Shown here piece by piece: positions 7,291 to 16,086 of a stretch of 64,000 nucleotides of DNA (positions are counted from its first letter, which is position 1; each line of letters starts with the position of its first letter). Both the position numbers and the translations under genes were made by a program. The stretch is from Mesorhizobium amorphae. GTDB taxonomy: Bacteria > Pseudomonadota > Alphaproteobacteria > Rhizobiales > Rhizobiaceae. The notes beneath the pieces were generated by a model. The model was not told where the DNA came from and searched no databases. It worked only from the letters and a program-made list of their open reading frames with translations. The stretch spans positions 310,001 through 374,000 of the forward strand of contig NZ_JHQS01000051.1 in assembly GCF_014843845.1 (NCBI RefSeq), read 5' to 3'.

Positions 7291-8508
7291 CTATTCGTGC
7301 CGCAGCGCGTCGATGGGATCGAGTCTGGCGCCGCGCAGCGCCGGGAAGAAGCCGAACACCATGCCGATCAACGCCGAAAAGCCGACCGCGAGCAGGATGA
7401 CCGCCGGGCTCGGCGCAAACGGGATGGTCAGCGCCACCGAGGCGATGCCGGCCAGTGCCAGGCCGATGAGGATGCCGATGATGCCGCCGAGCAGCGACAG
7501 CACCGTCGCCTCGACCAGGAACTGGATAAGGATGTGCTTTTCATGCGCGCCGATGGCGAGCCGGATGCCGATCTCGCGCGTGCGCTCGGTGACAGAGACC
7601 AGCATGATGTTCATGATGCCGATGCCGCCGACCAGCAGGCTGACGCCGGCGACGGCGCCCAGCATGCCGGTCATCGTCGTGGTGGCGCTGGCCATGGCGT
7701 CGGCGATCTGGGTCATGTCGCGGATCGAGAAATCGTCATCGCGGTCCGGCGTGATGCGGCGCGTGTCGCGCAAGATGTCCTCGACGCGCGGCTGCAACTC
7801 GGTGGTCGGCGTCCGGTCGTCGGCGGCGATGTAGATCGAATCGATATCCCGGTTGCCGGCGATGCGGCGCTGATAGGCGGCAAGCGGCATCAGCACGACA
7901 TTGTCCTGGTCCTGGCCGAAGCCGGTATAGCCCTTGGGCTCGAGCAGGCCGATGATCTTGCAGGACGTTCGGTTGACGCGGATGATCTCGCCCTCGGGAT
8001 CGCCGGCGCCGAAGAATTGCTGGCGCACCGTCTCCCCGATCAGGCAGACGCCGGCGCCCGAGCGGGTCTCGGAATCGCTGAACGGACGGCCGGAAACCAG
8101 CTTCCAGTCGCGGGCGTCGAGATAGGCGCTGTCGGTGCCGGTGACGCCTGAGGTCAGGCTCTCGGTGCCGAAGATGACGCGCACCTGTTTTTGCGAGGCG
8201 GGCGAGATGGCGCGGGCGCCGCTGAGATGCGCGACCAGTGCGGCGAGGTCCTTTTCTGCCAGCGGACGGACCACCTGGTCGAGGCCGCCTGGTCCGCCGG
8301 GACCGGCCGGGCGGCCGGAGCGCACGACGAGCAAATTACTGCCGAGCTTGGAGATGTCGGCCTTGACCTTCTCGGTGGTGCCGGAGCCGATGGTCAGCAT
8401 GGCGATGACCGCGGCGACGCCGATGACGATGCCGAGCAAGGTCAGGAACGAGCGCAGCACGTTGCGGCGGATGGAGATCAGCGAAAGGCGGACGGTTTCC
8501 CAGATCAT
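7291..8508 (-). CDS. MacB-like ABC transporter permease
   Basis: A 405-residue MacB/FtsX-type permease. One membrane helix lies near residues 19-42 (SFLTLLGIVIGVAAVIAML) and is followed by a large periplasmic MacB_PCD domain (about 43-270). Three C-terminal helices make up the FtsX domain with the typical MLVSVTERTREIGIRLAIGA motif. The protein ends in RLDPIDALRHE, as this family does. It lacks the ATPase, which is the separate gene just upstream (3-base gap). With the HlyD-type adaptor it forms a tripartite export or lipoprotein-type pump. The substrate is not shown. Confidence 0.93.
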   Translation of the reverse strand: MIWETVRLSLISIRRNVLRSFLTLLGIVIGVAAVIAMLTIGSGTTEKVKADISKLGSNLLVVRSGRPAGPGGPGGLDQVVRPLAEKDLAALVAHLSGARAISPASQKQVRVIFGTESLTSGVTGTDSAYLDARDWKLVSGRPFSDSETRSGAGVCLIGETVRQQFFGAGDPEGEIIRVNRTSCKIIGLLEPKGYTGFGQDQDNVVLMPLAAYQRRIAGNRDIDSIYIAADDRTPTTELQPRVEDILRDTRRITPDRDDDFSIRDMTQIADAMASATTTMTGMLGAVAGVSLLVGGIGIMNIMLVSVTERTREIGIRLAIGAHEKHILIQFLVEATVLSLLGGIIGILIGLALAGIASVALTIPFAPSPAVILLAVGFSALIGMVFGFFPALRGARLDPIDALRHE

Positions 8509-8511
8509 CGG

Positions 8512-9216
8512 TCAGGCCACTTCCAGCTTCGCCGAGTCCGACGCGACGTGGCCGTCGAGGAAGCGAATGGTGCGCTCGGCATAGGCTGCGACGTCGGCTT
8601 CGTGCGTGACCATGGCGATGGTCAGGCCAAGCTCGGCGTTCAGCCGCGTCAACAATTCCATGATCTCATGCGTGCGGGCGGTGTCGAGATTGCCGGTCGG
8701 CTCGTCGGCGACGAGCAGCGTCGGCCGCGTGACGATGGCGCGCGCGATCGCCACGCGCTGCTGCTGGCCGCCGGAGAGTTCGGCCGGCGTATGATGCTCG
8801 CGGCCGACAAGGCCGACCTCCGCCAGCGCCTGCATGGCAAGCGCGCGGCGCTCGCTTCTGGCGACGCCGCGATAGATCAGCGGCAGCTCGACATTTTCCG
8901 CCGCCGTGGTGCGCGGCAACAGGTTGTAGCCCTGGAAGACGAAGCCGACATAGAGGTTGCGCAGCAGGGCGCGGCGGTTGCGGTCGAGCCGCCCGGCGTC
9001 AATGCCTTCGAAACTGTAGGTACCCGCCGTCGGTGTGTCGAGGCAGCCGATGATGTTCATCGCCGTCGATTTGCCCGAACCGGACGGGCCCATGATGGCG
9101 ACGAACTCGCCCTTGCGGATGGCGAGATCGACGCCGGCCAGCGCATGCACCCGCGCCTCGCCCTGGCCATAGGTTTTCAAGACCTTGTCGAAGCTGATGA
9201 AGACGGGGCCAGACAC
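8512..9216 (-). CDS. MacB-like ABC transporter ATPase
   Basis: The start is placed at GTG 9216, four bases after the adaptor stop codon and preceded by GCGGAG. A longer in-frame start would overlap the adaptor gene. The 234-residue product has Walker A GPSGSGKST (near residues 42-50), Q-loop VFQGYNLLPR, signature LSGGQQQRVAIARA, Walker B LLVADEPTGNLD and switch MVTHEADVA. The LolD/MacB subgroup is clear from EPTGNLDT and the size. It energises the permease encoded 3 bases downstream. Confidence 0.94.
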   Translation of the reverse strand: MSGPVFISFDKVLKTYGQGEARVHALAGVDLAIRKGEFVAIMGPSGSGKSTAMNIIGCLDTPTAGTYSFEGIDAGRLDRNRRALLRNLYVGFVFQGYNLLPRTTAAENVELPLIYRGVARSERRALAMQALAEVGLVGREHHTPAELSGGQQQRVAIARAIVTRPTLLVADEPTGNLDTARTHEIMELLTRLNAELGLTIAMVTHEADVAAYAERTIRFLDGHVASDSAKLEVA

Positions 9217-9220
9217 GGCG

Positions 9221-10513
9221 TCAGCTCCGCAGCTGCGAGCCGGTGATGACCTCAGCGCCTTCATCCAGGCCCGAAATGATTTCGGTCAGTTCGCCGTCGG
9301 TGGAACCGATCTTGACATTGACGGCACGCGGCCGGCCGTTTTCCAGCACGTAGAGCGTGCGCGAGCCGTCGGTCGGGGTCGTCGTGGCCTGGCGCTGGCG
9401 GTTGCCGCCGGGGCGGCCCATGCGGCCGGTGAACAGATCCCTCAGGCTCCAGCTGCGGGCGGCGGCTTGCGCCGGCCGGTAGCGGAAGGCGGTGGACGGC
9501 ACGGTAAGCACGCCCTTGGCCTGTTTGGTGACGACCGAAACGGTGGCGGTCATGCCCGGCCTGAGCAGAAGCTCGTTGTTGTCGACCTCGAGGCGCGCGT
9601 CATAGGTGACGACGCCATCGGTGGTGACGGAAGCATAGGAAATGTCGCGGATCTCGGCGTCGAAGGGCCGCTCAGGGAAGGCGTCGACGGTGAAGCGCGC
9701 ATGCTGGCCGGTCTTGACCGCGCCGATGTCGGCCTCGTCGACAGCCGCCTTCAACTCCATGTTTCTAAGATCGGCCGCGATGATGAACAGCACCGGCGCT
9801 TGCAGCGAGGAGGCGACGGTCTGGCCGGGATCGACCGAGCGCGTCAGAACGATGCCGTCAATGGGGGCATAGATGGTGCTCTTGGCCAGATCCGTCTGCT
9901 GCGCCTTGAGGTCGGCATTGGCGATGGCAAGATTGGCTTCGGCGCTGTCGAGCGCCGCCTTGGAGCGGTCACGCGTCGCGGTGGCCGCTTCGAGCGACTG
10001 GTCCGTCGCCATGCCGCGCTTGGTCAGCGCTGCCGCGCGGGTGAGTGCGCTTTCGTTCTCCTTCAACGTTACCGTGGCGTCCTCGAGGCTCGCCGCCGCT
10101 GCCTTGGCGGACGCCTGGGCACGCTCGATCTGCACCTCCAGCTTGGCGGTGTCGAGCGCCGCCAGCACGTCTCCCTTCTTCACCTGCTGGTTCTCGTTGA
10201 CCGAGACCGAACGGACGACTCCGGACAATTCGCTGGAAATATCGACCTGGGTGAGGGGCTGCAGCGTGCCGGTGGCCGAGACCGCGACGGTGAGGTCGGC
10301 AATGGCGGCCGGCACGGTCGTATAGTCGATCTTGGCGGGTGCGCCGGCATACCATTGGTAGCCTCCGACGCCGGCGGCAACAGCGATCAGTGCCAGCAGT
10401 GCGTAGAGCCAGCCGCGGCGACGTGTCTTCCGCAGACCGCCTCGATCAAGCCCAAGCGCCGTCTCGATGGCGGAATCCGATTCCGCCTTTGGCGGATTGA
10501 CAAGCTGGTCCAA
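9221..10513 (-). CDS. MacA/HlyD-type periplasmic adaptor subunit
   Basis: A 430-residue protein with one N-terminal membrane anchor (about residues 35-55, after RKTRRRGW). A split biotinyl-lipoyl-like domain follows, then a long coiled-coil hairpin (about 105-215, rich in Ala, Glu and Lys) and a beta-barrel region. The segment IYAPIDGIVLTRSVDPGQTV is typical of HlyD/RND/MacA adaptors. It would link the inner-membrane ABC pump to an outer-membrane channel, which is not in this window. The start is TTG at 10513 with an AGGGG site seven bases upstream. It is the first gene of a three-gene operon, divergent from the PhzF-like gene. Confidence 0.9.
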   Translation of the reverse strand: MDQLVNPPKAESDSAIETALGLDRGGLRKTRRRGWLYALLALIAVAAGVGGYQWYAGAPAKIDYTTVPAAIADLTVAVSATGTLQPLTQVDISSELSGVVRSVSVNENQQVKKGDVLAALDTAKLEVQIERAQASAKAAAASLEDATVTLKENESALTRAAALTKRGMATDQSLEAATATRDRSKAALDSAEANLAIANADLKAQQTDLAKSTIYAPIDGIVLTRSVDPGQTVASSLQAPVLFIIAADLRNMELKAAVDEADIGAVKTGQHARFTVDAFPERPFDAEIRDISYASVTTDGVVTYDARLEVDNNELLLRPGMTATVSVVTKQAKGVLTVPSTAFRYRPAQAAARSWSLRDLFTGRMGRPGGNRQRQATTTPTDGSRTLYVLENGRPRAVNVKIGSTDGELTEIISGLDEGAEVITGSQLRS

Positions 10514-10542
10514 GCCGGACCCCTATAATGCGCAATGTCCCT

Positions 10543-10556
10543 ATCTGTGCACAGAT
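10543..10556. promoter_or_regulatory. perfect 14-base palindrome, candidate operator
   Basis: ATCTGTGCACAGAT is an exact palindrome between the divergent starts of the MacA-like gene (10513) and the PhzF-like gene (10615). A TATAAT hexamer lies just beside it at 10524-10529. Position and symmetry suggest a dimeric repressor or activator site. The regulator is unknown. Confidence 0.45.
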
Positions 10557-10614
10557 CAGGCTTTGTGGTTCAAATTTCAAATTAAATTTCGCCCATGTTT
10601 GGATTGAGGCAAGA

Positions 10615-11526
10615 ATGCAAACCCGGAACTACTTGCTTTACGATGTGTTTACGACCGAGCGGCTGGCCGGCAACCCGCTGGCTGTCGTGCTGGATGGCAA
10701 AGGACTGGACACGGCCGCGATGCAGGCCATCGCGCGCGAATTCAACCTGTCGGAGACGGTTTTCGTGCTGCCGGCCGACAATCCCAAGCATCGTGCCCGC
10801 ATCCGCATCTTCACGCCCGACTACGAAATGCCGTTCGCCGGCCACCCGACCGTCGGCTCGGCAATCGCGCTTGCCGAACGGGCCGGCGATGGCGAGGCCG
10901 CCGGCATCTTCGTGCTGGAGGAGAACATCGGTCCGGTGCGCTGCGCCGTCAGCAAGCACGATGGCGCCACCTTCGCCGAGTTCGACCTGGCCAAGCTGCC
11001 GGAGCGGCTGGAACTGTCGGCCGAACCGGAGGCGATCGGGGCAGCACTTGGCCTCGGGCCGCACGAGATCGGCTTCGAGAATCATCGCGTCTCGTTCTGG
11101 TCGGCGGGCGTGCCTTACGTGACCATCCCCGTCGCCAATCTGGAGGCAGCCGCCCGGATAAAGCTGGACAACCAGGCGTGGTCGGAACTGGCGCCGCGCA
11201 AGAGCGACTGGGCGTTCGCCAGCCCCTATGTCTACTGCCGCGAGACGGTGAACCACGAAAGCGCCTTCCATGTCCGCATGATCGTGCCCGGCAGCCCGTC
11301 CTATGAAGACCCCGCGACCGGTTCCGCCGCGGCCGCCTTCGCCGGCGCCATCATGCATTTCGACGGCCCGACGGACGGCATTTCGCAGCTCTGGATCGAG
11401 CAGGGGCTGGAGATGGGCCGGCCGTCGCGCATTCGCCTCGAACTCAATGTCGAAAGCGGAAAACTGGCGTCCGCCCGCATCGGCGGCCATGCCATCAGGG
11501 TGGCGGAAGGCAAGCTTTTCGTTTGA
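10615..11526 (+). CDS. PhzF-family isomerase/epimerase
   Basis: A 303-residue protein with the diaminopimelate-epimerase-like two-domain PhzF fold. Family signatures are the acid residue in FNLSETVFVLP (near 46), PFAGHPTVGSA (near 75) and DPATGSAAAAF (near 229). PhzF makes a phenazine precursor, but most family members outside phenazine clusters have unknown isomerase functions, and no phenazine genes are present. The ATG at 10615 has a GAGG site and fits the conserved start QTRNYLLYDVFT. The 29-residue upstream extension is not conserved-looking. The tRNA-Lys follows. Confidence 0.88.
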   Translation: MQTRNYLLYDVFTTERLAGNPLAVVLDGKGLDTAAMQAIAREFNLSETVFVLPADNPKHRARIRIFTPDYEMPFAGHPTVGSAIALAERAGDGEAAGIFVLEENIGPVRCAVSKHDGATFAEFDLAKLPERLELSAEPEAIGAALGLGPHEIGFENHRVSFWSAGVPYVTIPVANLEAAARIKLDNQAWSELAPRKSDWAFASPYVYCRETVNHESAFHVRMIVPGSPSYEDPATGSAAAAFAGAIMHFDGPTDGISQLWIEQGLEMGRPSRIRLELNVESGKLASARIGGHAIRVAEGKLFV

Positions 11527-11629
11527 TCGCAAGCGGCCTGGTCGATTTGTCGGGAAATGATTCCGGCGGGGCTGGACATCCCCGAGATCGGCGGCTATAT
11601 GCCCGCCGACGCCGGTTTTCCGGCCGAGT

Positions 11630-11705
<76 letters not shown>

Positions 11706-12145
11706 AATTTTTCAAAGACTTGGTGGAAAAGACCCTGGAACGATGGGGACGCGAGGCGGTTCGCGTCAAGCTGAGCGTTCTTGTTCAAAGGCCGCGTTTG
11801 CCGCGTACAAATACGCAGCTTGATAGCCGCAAGCTGCGGTCGCTAACTTTAAGGTTATGCAGTAAGGTTAATCGCACGTATGAGTTGCATACGGGAAAAT
11901 TTGCTTTAAAAGTAGTGGCCGCGCTAGCCTTGGCGGGGCTTGGCTGGGTCCGAAAAACTAGCGCGACCTCTACCCGACGATGATCTGCCGTCGGATGTCT
12001 CAAATTAGGACAGCGTAGCTAACGAACAGTTAACGCTGTTCTTGGCTCGTGATCCGCTGTCCACCGGACCTGTTCGTTCTGCGAAAGCGTGGTCGCGAGT
12101 AGAGCGGCCACGCTCGCTGTCTTCAGATGCACCAGCAGACCGGGT
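11706..12145. other. 440-base gap without a supported gene
   Basis: This stretch between tRNA-Lys and the end of cobU is more AT-rich than its neighbours around 11790-11920. It has a perfect 9-base hairpin (CGCAGCTTG/CAAGCTGCG, 11814-11838) without a T-run. Short frames on both strands lack ribosome sites. I see no RNA gene or mobile element. Confidence 0.5.
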
Positions 12146-13156
12146 TTACTTTTCCGATACGCCGGCTTCCGCAAAGCTTGCCATGCGGGCGTGGCATTCG
12201 AGCGCCGAGCGGACGATGTTGACCGCCAGGCAGGCGCCCGAGCCTTCGCCAAGCCGCATGCCGAGATCGAGTAGCGGCGGCAGGCCGAGCGCCTCCAATA
12301 GAAGACGGTGGCCGGATTCGGCCGAGACATGGGCGGCGATGGTGTGGGCGAGGCCGGTGAGATGCAGCCTTGCCAAGGGTGCTGCCGCGGCACTGCAGAC
12401 AAAGCCGTCGAGCAGCACCGGCACGTTATTGCGGCGGGCGGCGAGCGTGGCACCGAAGATGGCGGCGAGTTCGCGCCCGCCAAGGGCGGCAGCGATCTTC
12501 AGCGGGTCCGACAATGCATCGGCATGGCGCTTCAGGCCGGCTTCGATTGCCGTGACCTTACGCTTCAGGCCGGCATCGTCGACGCCGGTGCCGCGTCCTG
12601 TCCATTTCTCCGCGCCACCACCGAAAAGTGCCGCCGAAATCGCTGCCGCCGGCGTGGTGTTGCCGATGCCCATTTCGCCGAAGCAGACGAGGTCGATATC
12701 GTTCGTCACCGCATCGTAGCCGGCCGAGACGGCGGCGAGGAATGCCGTCTCGTCCATCGCCGCGGCTTGCGTGAAGTCGCCAGTCGGATGGTCGAGATCG
12801 AGGGGAATGACGTCGAGTTCGGCGCCGGCGATGCGGGCAAGCTGGTTGATGGCGGCGCCGCCGCGGGCGAAGTTCGCCACCATCTGCACGGTGACCTCGG
12901 ACGGGAAAGCCGACACACCCTGCGCGGTGACGCCGTGGTTGCCGGCGAAGACGAAAACTTTGACACGATCGAGCTTCGGCATGTCGCGGCCTTGCCAGCG
13001 GGCCAGCCAGGCGGCGATGGTCTCGAGACGGCCAAGGCTGCCTTGCGGTTTGGTCAGCGTGTCCTGGCGGCGGGCGACGGCTGTCGCCGCCGTGTCGCTG
13101 CCGGCAGGCAGGTCGAGGCAAGCGGCGCGCAGTTCATCAAGCGATTTGAAGGGCAT
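12146..13156 (-). CDS. cobU: nicotinate-nucleotide--dimethylbenzimidazole phosphoribosyltransferase
   Basis: This enzyme makes alpha-ribazole phosphate, the lower-ligand precursor of cobalamin. It is CobU in Pseudomonas denitrificans naming and CobT in Salmonella. The 336-residue length is normal. Landmarks are KPQGSLGRLE near residues 37-46, VFAGNHGVTAQGVSAFP, EMGIGNTTPAAA and the C-terminal RLGEGSGA, which holds the catalytic glutamate (near 304). It is the last gene of the minus-strand cob series, 24 bases after cobV, and no clear terminator follows. The dimethylbenzimidazole synthesis gene is not in the window. Confidence 0.96.
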   Translation of the reverse strand: MPFKSLDELRAACLDLPAGSDTAATAVARRQDTLTKPQGSLGRLETIAAWLARWQGRDMPKLDRVKVFVFAGNHGVTAQGVSAFPSEVTVQMVANFARGGAAINQLARIAGAELDVIPLDLDHPTGDFTQAAAMDETAFLAAVSAGYDAVTNDIDLVCFGEMGIGNTTPAAAISAALFGGGAEKWTGRGTGVDDAGLKRKVTAIEAGLKRHADALSDPLKIAAALGGRELAAIFGATLAARRNNVPVLLDGFVCSAAAAPLARLHLTGLAHTIAAHVSAESGHRLLLEALGLPPLLDLGMRLGEGSGACLAVNIVRSALECHARMASFAEAGVSEK

Positions 13157-13180
13157 GGGGGCAAAGTCTCCGGGGAAGAG

Positions 13181-13957
13181 TCAGGATAGGGAAACGGAAG
13201 CGACGAGCAGGATCGTGATCTCGCCCAGCTGCTGCAGGGCGCCGACCGTATCGCCGGTCTGGCCATCGATCTGGTTGAGGCAAAGGGCGCGGAACGCGGC
13301 AAACAGCAGGCCAAACAGGATGACCGCGACAATGGCGCCTCCGAGCCCGAGCAGGAGCAGCGGAACCGCGCCGAGCACGGCGCCGGCCATGGCTGTTTCG
13401 ACCGAAACGGTGCCGGCGCCGGCCGAGAGTCCGTCGGACCGCGCCGAGGGCAAGAGATGCATGAAGGCGCCCAGCAAGCCGCGTGAGGCGGCGTGCGCGG
13501 CAATGAGGGCGAAGAGCGCCTGTGTGGGGTCGACGAGTTGCGAAAGCGCGCTCCAGCGGATCAGCAGCGAAAGAGCCAGCGCCGATGCGCCGTAGGCGCC
13601 GATGCGGCTGTCGCGCATGATCTCCAGTTTCAGGCTGCGCGTCTTGCCGCCGCCAAAGCCATCGGCGACATCGGACAACCCATCCTCGTGCAGGCAGCCG
13701 GTGGTGAGCAAGGTCGCCGCAAGGGCAAGGGCCGCCGCCGGACCCATGGCAAGGCCAAACCGTTCCGCCGTGGCGTAGACGACCGCGCCGATCAGGCCGA
13801 CGGCAAGGCCGGCGACCGGTGCGGCCCAGATCGCGGCGGCGAGGCTGCGGCCGCGAAAGTCGAAGACGGGCAGCGGCAGTCTTGTGAAGAAGACCAGGCA
13901 AAGCGCGATGTCGTCGAGGATCTGCCGGGGCGAAAGGGTCAAATTCCGGAGCTTCAT
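13181..13957 (-). CDS. cobV: adenosylcobinamide-GDP ribazoletransferase (cobalamin synthase)
   Basis: This integral membrane enzyme joins adenosylcobinamide-GDP to alpha-ribazole (phosphate), the last assembly step of cobalamin. It is CobV in P. denitrificans and CobS in Salmonella. The 258-residue sequence has the family start FTRLPLP, the acidic TTGCLHEDGLSDVADGFGGG motif (near residues 86-105) and RDSRIGAYG, followed by several hydrophobic spans (including about 181-208). The gene starts 3 bases after cobB, so it is in the same operon. It acts with cobU just downstream. Confidence 0.94.
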   Translation of the reverse strand: MKLRNLTLSPRQILDDIALCLVFFTRLPLPVFDFRGRSLAAAIWAAPVAGLAVGLIGAVVYATAERFGLAMGPAAALALAATLLTTGCLHEDGLSDVADGFGGGKTRSLKLEIMRDSRIGAYGASALALSLLIRWSALSQLVDPTQALFALIAAHAASRGLLGAFMHLLPSARSDGLSAGAGTVSVETAMAGAVLGAVPLLLLGLGGAIVAVILFGLLFAAFRALCLNQIDGQTGDTVGALQQLGEITILLVASVSLS

Positions 13958-13960
13958 GCC

Positions 13961-15271
13961 CTAGCTCCTCGCAATGGCATGGAAGAAGGTGCCGCTGACA
14001 TGGCCACGCCGGTAGCCGGAGGCACCGAGCGGATTGCCTTGGCCGTCGGCGAGGTCGGCGAGTGGCTCGTCATTGCCGGTCGCGATCATCTGCGCATAGT
14101 GGAACTCATGCCCGCGGACCAGCGTGCCCTGGCTGCCCAGCGGACAATCGGCGCGCAGCCGCGCCTCACGATAGCCGAGGTTCATCTTGCGCTTGGCGAA
14201 GCTGGTGGAGTGGCCGAGCAGGCCAAGCATTTTGTGAGTCTCGCCCGCCGCGTCCTCCAGCGCTTCGCCCAGCACCATGAAGCCGCCGCACTCACCGTGC
14301 ACCGGCTTCGTTGCAGCGAAGCTTGCCATGCCGGCTCGGAAATTCCGGGCATCGGCAAGGCGGCCGGCATGTAGCTCGGGATAGCCGCCCGGCAACCAGC
14401 AGACATCGCAGCTGGCGTCGGGTGCCTCGTCGGCGAGCGGCGAGAAGGGGGCGATCTCGGCGCCGGCCTTGCGCCAGTAGGCGGCGACATGCGGATAGAG
14501 GAAGGTAAAGGCGGCATCCTCCGCCAACGCGATGCGCTGGCCGGGCGGTTGCAAGGCATCGCCGAAGCCGCCGGGCGCCGGCTGGAAGGGCGTTGCCAGC
14601 GCCATGATGGCGTCGAGATCGAGCGAGCGCTCGACCATGTCGGCCAAAAGGTCGAGATGCGCCATCAGGTTCTCGTATTCGCCGGCCTGGACGAGGCCGA
14701 GATGGCGTTCGGGCAGGTTGAGCGTGGGATCGCGCAGGATGGCGCCGACGACGGGCAGGCCGAGCGCCTCGATCGCATCGCCGCAGAGGCGGCGGTGGCG
14801 TTCGCTGCCGAGACGGTTGAGCACCACGCCGGCCATGCGCACATCGGGGTCATAGGTGGCAAAGCCTTTGGCCACCGCAGCGGCCGTCGTCGACTGTCCG
14901 GACACGTCGAGCACCAGCAGCACGGGCAGGCCGTAGAGTCGCGCGAGATCGGCTGCCGAGCCGGAGCGCCCGGCCGGCGCGGGAATGCCGTCGAACAGGC
15001 CCATGGCGCTTTCCAGGAAGATGAAGTCGGCATCCTCGGTTGCGTTGCCGGCGAGCGCGTTGAGCAAGGCGGGCGACATCGCCCAGCTGTCCAGATTGAC
15101 GCCGGACAAGCCGGTGGCGGCAGTGTGGAAACCGGGGTCGATATAGTCGGGACCGGATTTGGCGCCGCGCACCTTGACGCCGCGCCGGGCCAGCGCGCGC
15201 AGGATGCCGATGGTGACGCTGGTCTTGCCGGAGCCCGAGCGCGGCGCGCCGATGATGATGGCGCGGGTCAT
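13961..15271 (-). CDS. cobB: cobyrinate/hydrogenobyrinate a,c-diamide synthase
   Basis: CobB uses ATP and glutamine to amidate the a and c carboxylates of hydrogenobyrinate, making the substrate for cobalt insertion by the CobN chelatase. The 436-residue protein has an N-terminal P-loop ATPase domain (GAPRSGSGKTSVT, residues 8-20). A C-terminal class I glutamine amidotransferase-like domain carries its cysteine in HGECGGFMVLGEA, with a GHEFHYA motif near the end. It overlaps cobA by four bases, which implies coupled translation. The length is typical. Confidence 0.95.
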   Translation of the reverse strand: MTRAIIIGAPRSGSGKTSVTIGILRALARRGVKVRGAKSGPDYIDPGFHTAATGLSGVNLDSWAMSPALLNALAGNATEDADFIFLESAMGLFDGIPAPAGRSGSAADLARLYGLPVLLVLDVSGQSTTAAAVAKGFATYDPDVRMAGVVLNRLGSERHRRLCGDAIEALGLPVVGAILRDPTLNLPERHLGLVQAGEYENLMAHLDLLADMVERSLDLDAIMALATPFQPAPGGFGDALQPPGQRIALAEDAAFTFLYPHVAAYWRKAGAEIAPFSPLADEAPDASCDVCWLPGGYPELHAGRLADARNFRAGMASFAATKPVHGECGGFMVLGEALEDAAGETHKMLGLLGHSTSFAKRKMNLGYREARLRADCPLGSQGTLVRGHEFHYAQMIATGNDEPLADLADGQGNPLGASGYRRGHVSGTFFHAIARS

Positions 15272-16086
15272 GGCTCGCCCGCCAGTGCCGCGCGCATGGC
15301 GACGATGCCGCCGACGACGATCAGCGCCGGCGCGGTCAAACCGGCTGCGGCCGCCTCTTCAGCGATGGTGGAGAGCGTGGCGACGACGATGCGCTCCTGC
15401 GGCGTCGTCGCGGACACGATCACCGCCGCCGGTGTCGACGGTGCCAGGCCGCCATCGAGCAGCGAAGCGGCGATGACGGGCAGATTGGCCATGCCCATAT
15501 AAACGACCACGGGCTGGCCGGTGCGGGCGATTGCCGCCCAGTCGAGGTCGTCTTCCGTACCGGCGGCGTGGCCGGTCGCCAGGATCACCGCCTTGTTGAT
15601 GCCGCGCATGGTGGCCGGGATGCCGGCCGCAGCGAGTGCGCTAAGGCCCGACGTCAAGCCGGTCAGGACGCGGAACGGGATGTTTTCGCGCGCCAGCGCC
15701 AACGCCTCCTCGCCGCCACGACCGAAAATATAGGGATCGCCGCCCTTCAGCCTGACGACGCGGCGTCCCTCGCGCGCCAGCCGCACCAGCAAGGCGGTGA
15801 TGTCGTCCTGTTTCATCGACGGCTGGCCACCGCGCTTGCCGGCATAAAACAGCTCAGCGCCCTCGGCGACAGCAACGACATCGGGCGAGACCAGCGCATC
15901 ATAGACAAGCGCGTCGCATTGTCCGAGTGCGGCCAGCACCTCCAGCGTCAGGCAGCCGGGATCGCCGGGGCCGGCACCGGCCAGCCAGACGTGTCCGGGC
16001 TCCAGCTCACGCGGCTTGAAATTCAGCCGCGCGAGCGCCTGCTCGACCGTTGCGTTTCCGCTCTTATGCCTGGCGCTGCCGCTCAC
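15268..16086 (-). CDS. cobA: uroporphyrinogen-III C-methyltransferase
   Basis: This SAM-dependent enzyme methylates uroporphyrinogen III at C2 and C7 to give precorrin-2, the first committed step. Here it is the stand-alone SUMT form (272 residues), not the CysG fusion. The tetrapyrrole methylase signature VWLAGAGPGDPGCLTL lies near residues 33-48, VRLKGGDPYIFGRGGEE near 112-128, and PGLTSGLSA-like residues follow. About 30 residues precede the methylase domain. It overlaps both cobB and cobM by four bases, in a run of tightly coupled genes. Confidence 0.95.
   Translation of the reverse strand: MSGSARHKSGNATVEQALARLNFKPRELEPGHVWLAGAGPGDPGCLTLEVLAALGQCDALVYDALVSPDVVAVAEGAELFYAGKRGGQPSMKQDDITALLVRLAREGRRVVRLKGGDPYIFGRGGEEALALARENIPFRVLTGLTSGLSALAAAGIPATMRGINKAVILATGHAAGTEDDLDWAAIARTGQPVVVYMGMANLPVIAASLLDGGLAPSTPAAVIVSATTPQERIVVATLSTIAEEAAAAGLTAPALIVVGGIVAMRAALAGEP

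Noticed and set aside
11785..12003. Short minus-strand frame and a plus-strand hydrophobic 32-residue frame (TTG near 11885) in the gap after tRNA-Lys
   Set aside because: Neither has a ribosome site or any recognisable motif, and the region is AT-rich with stop codons in other frames. It was left as a gap without a gene.
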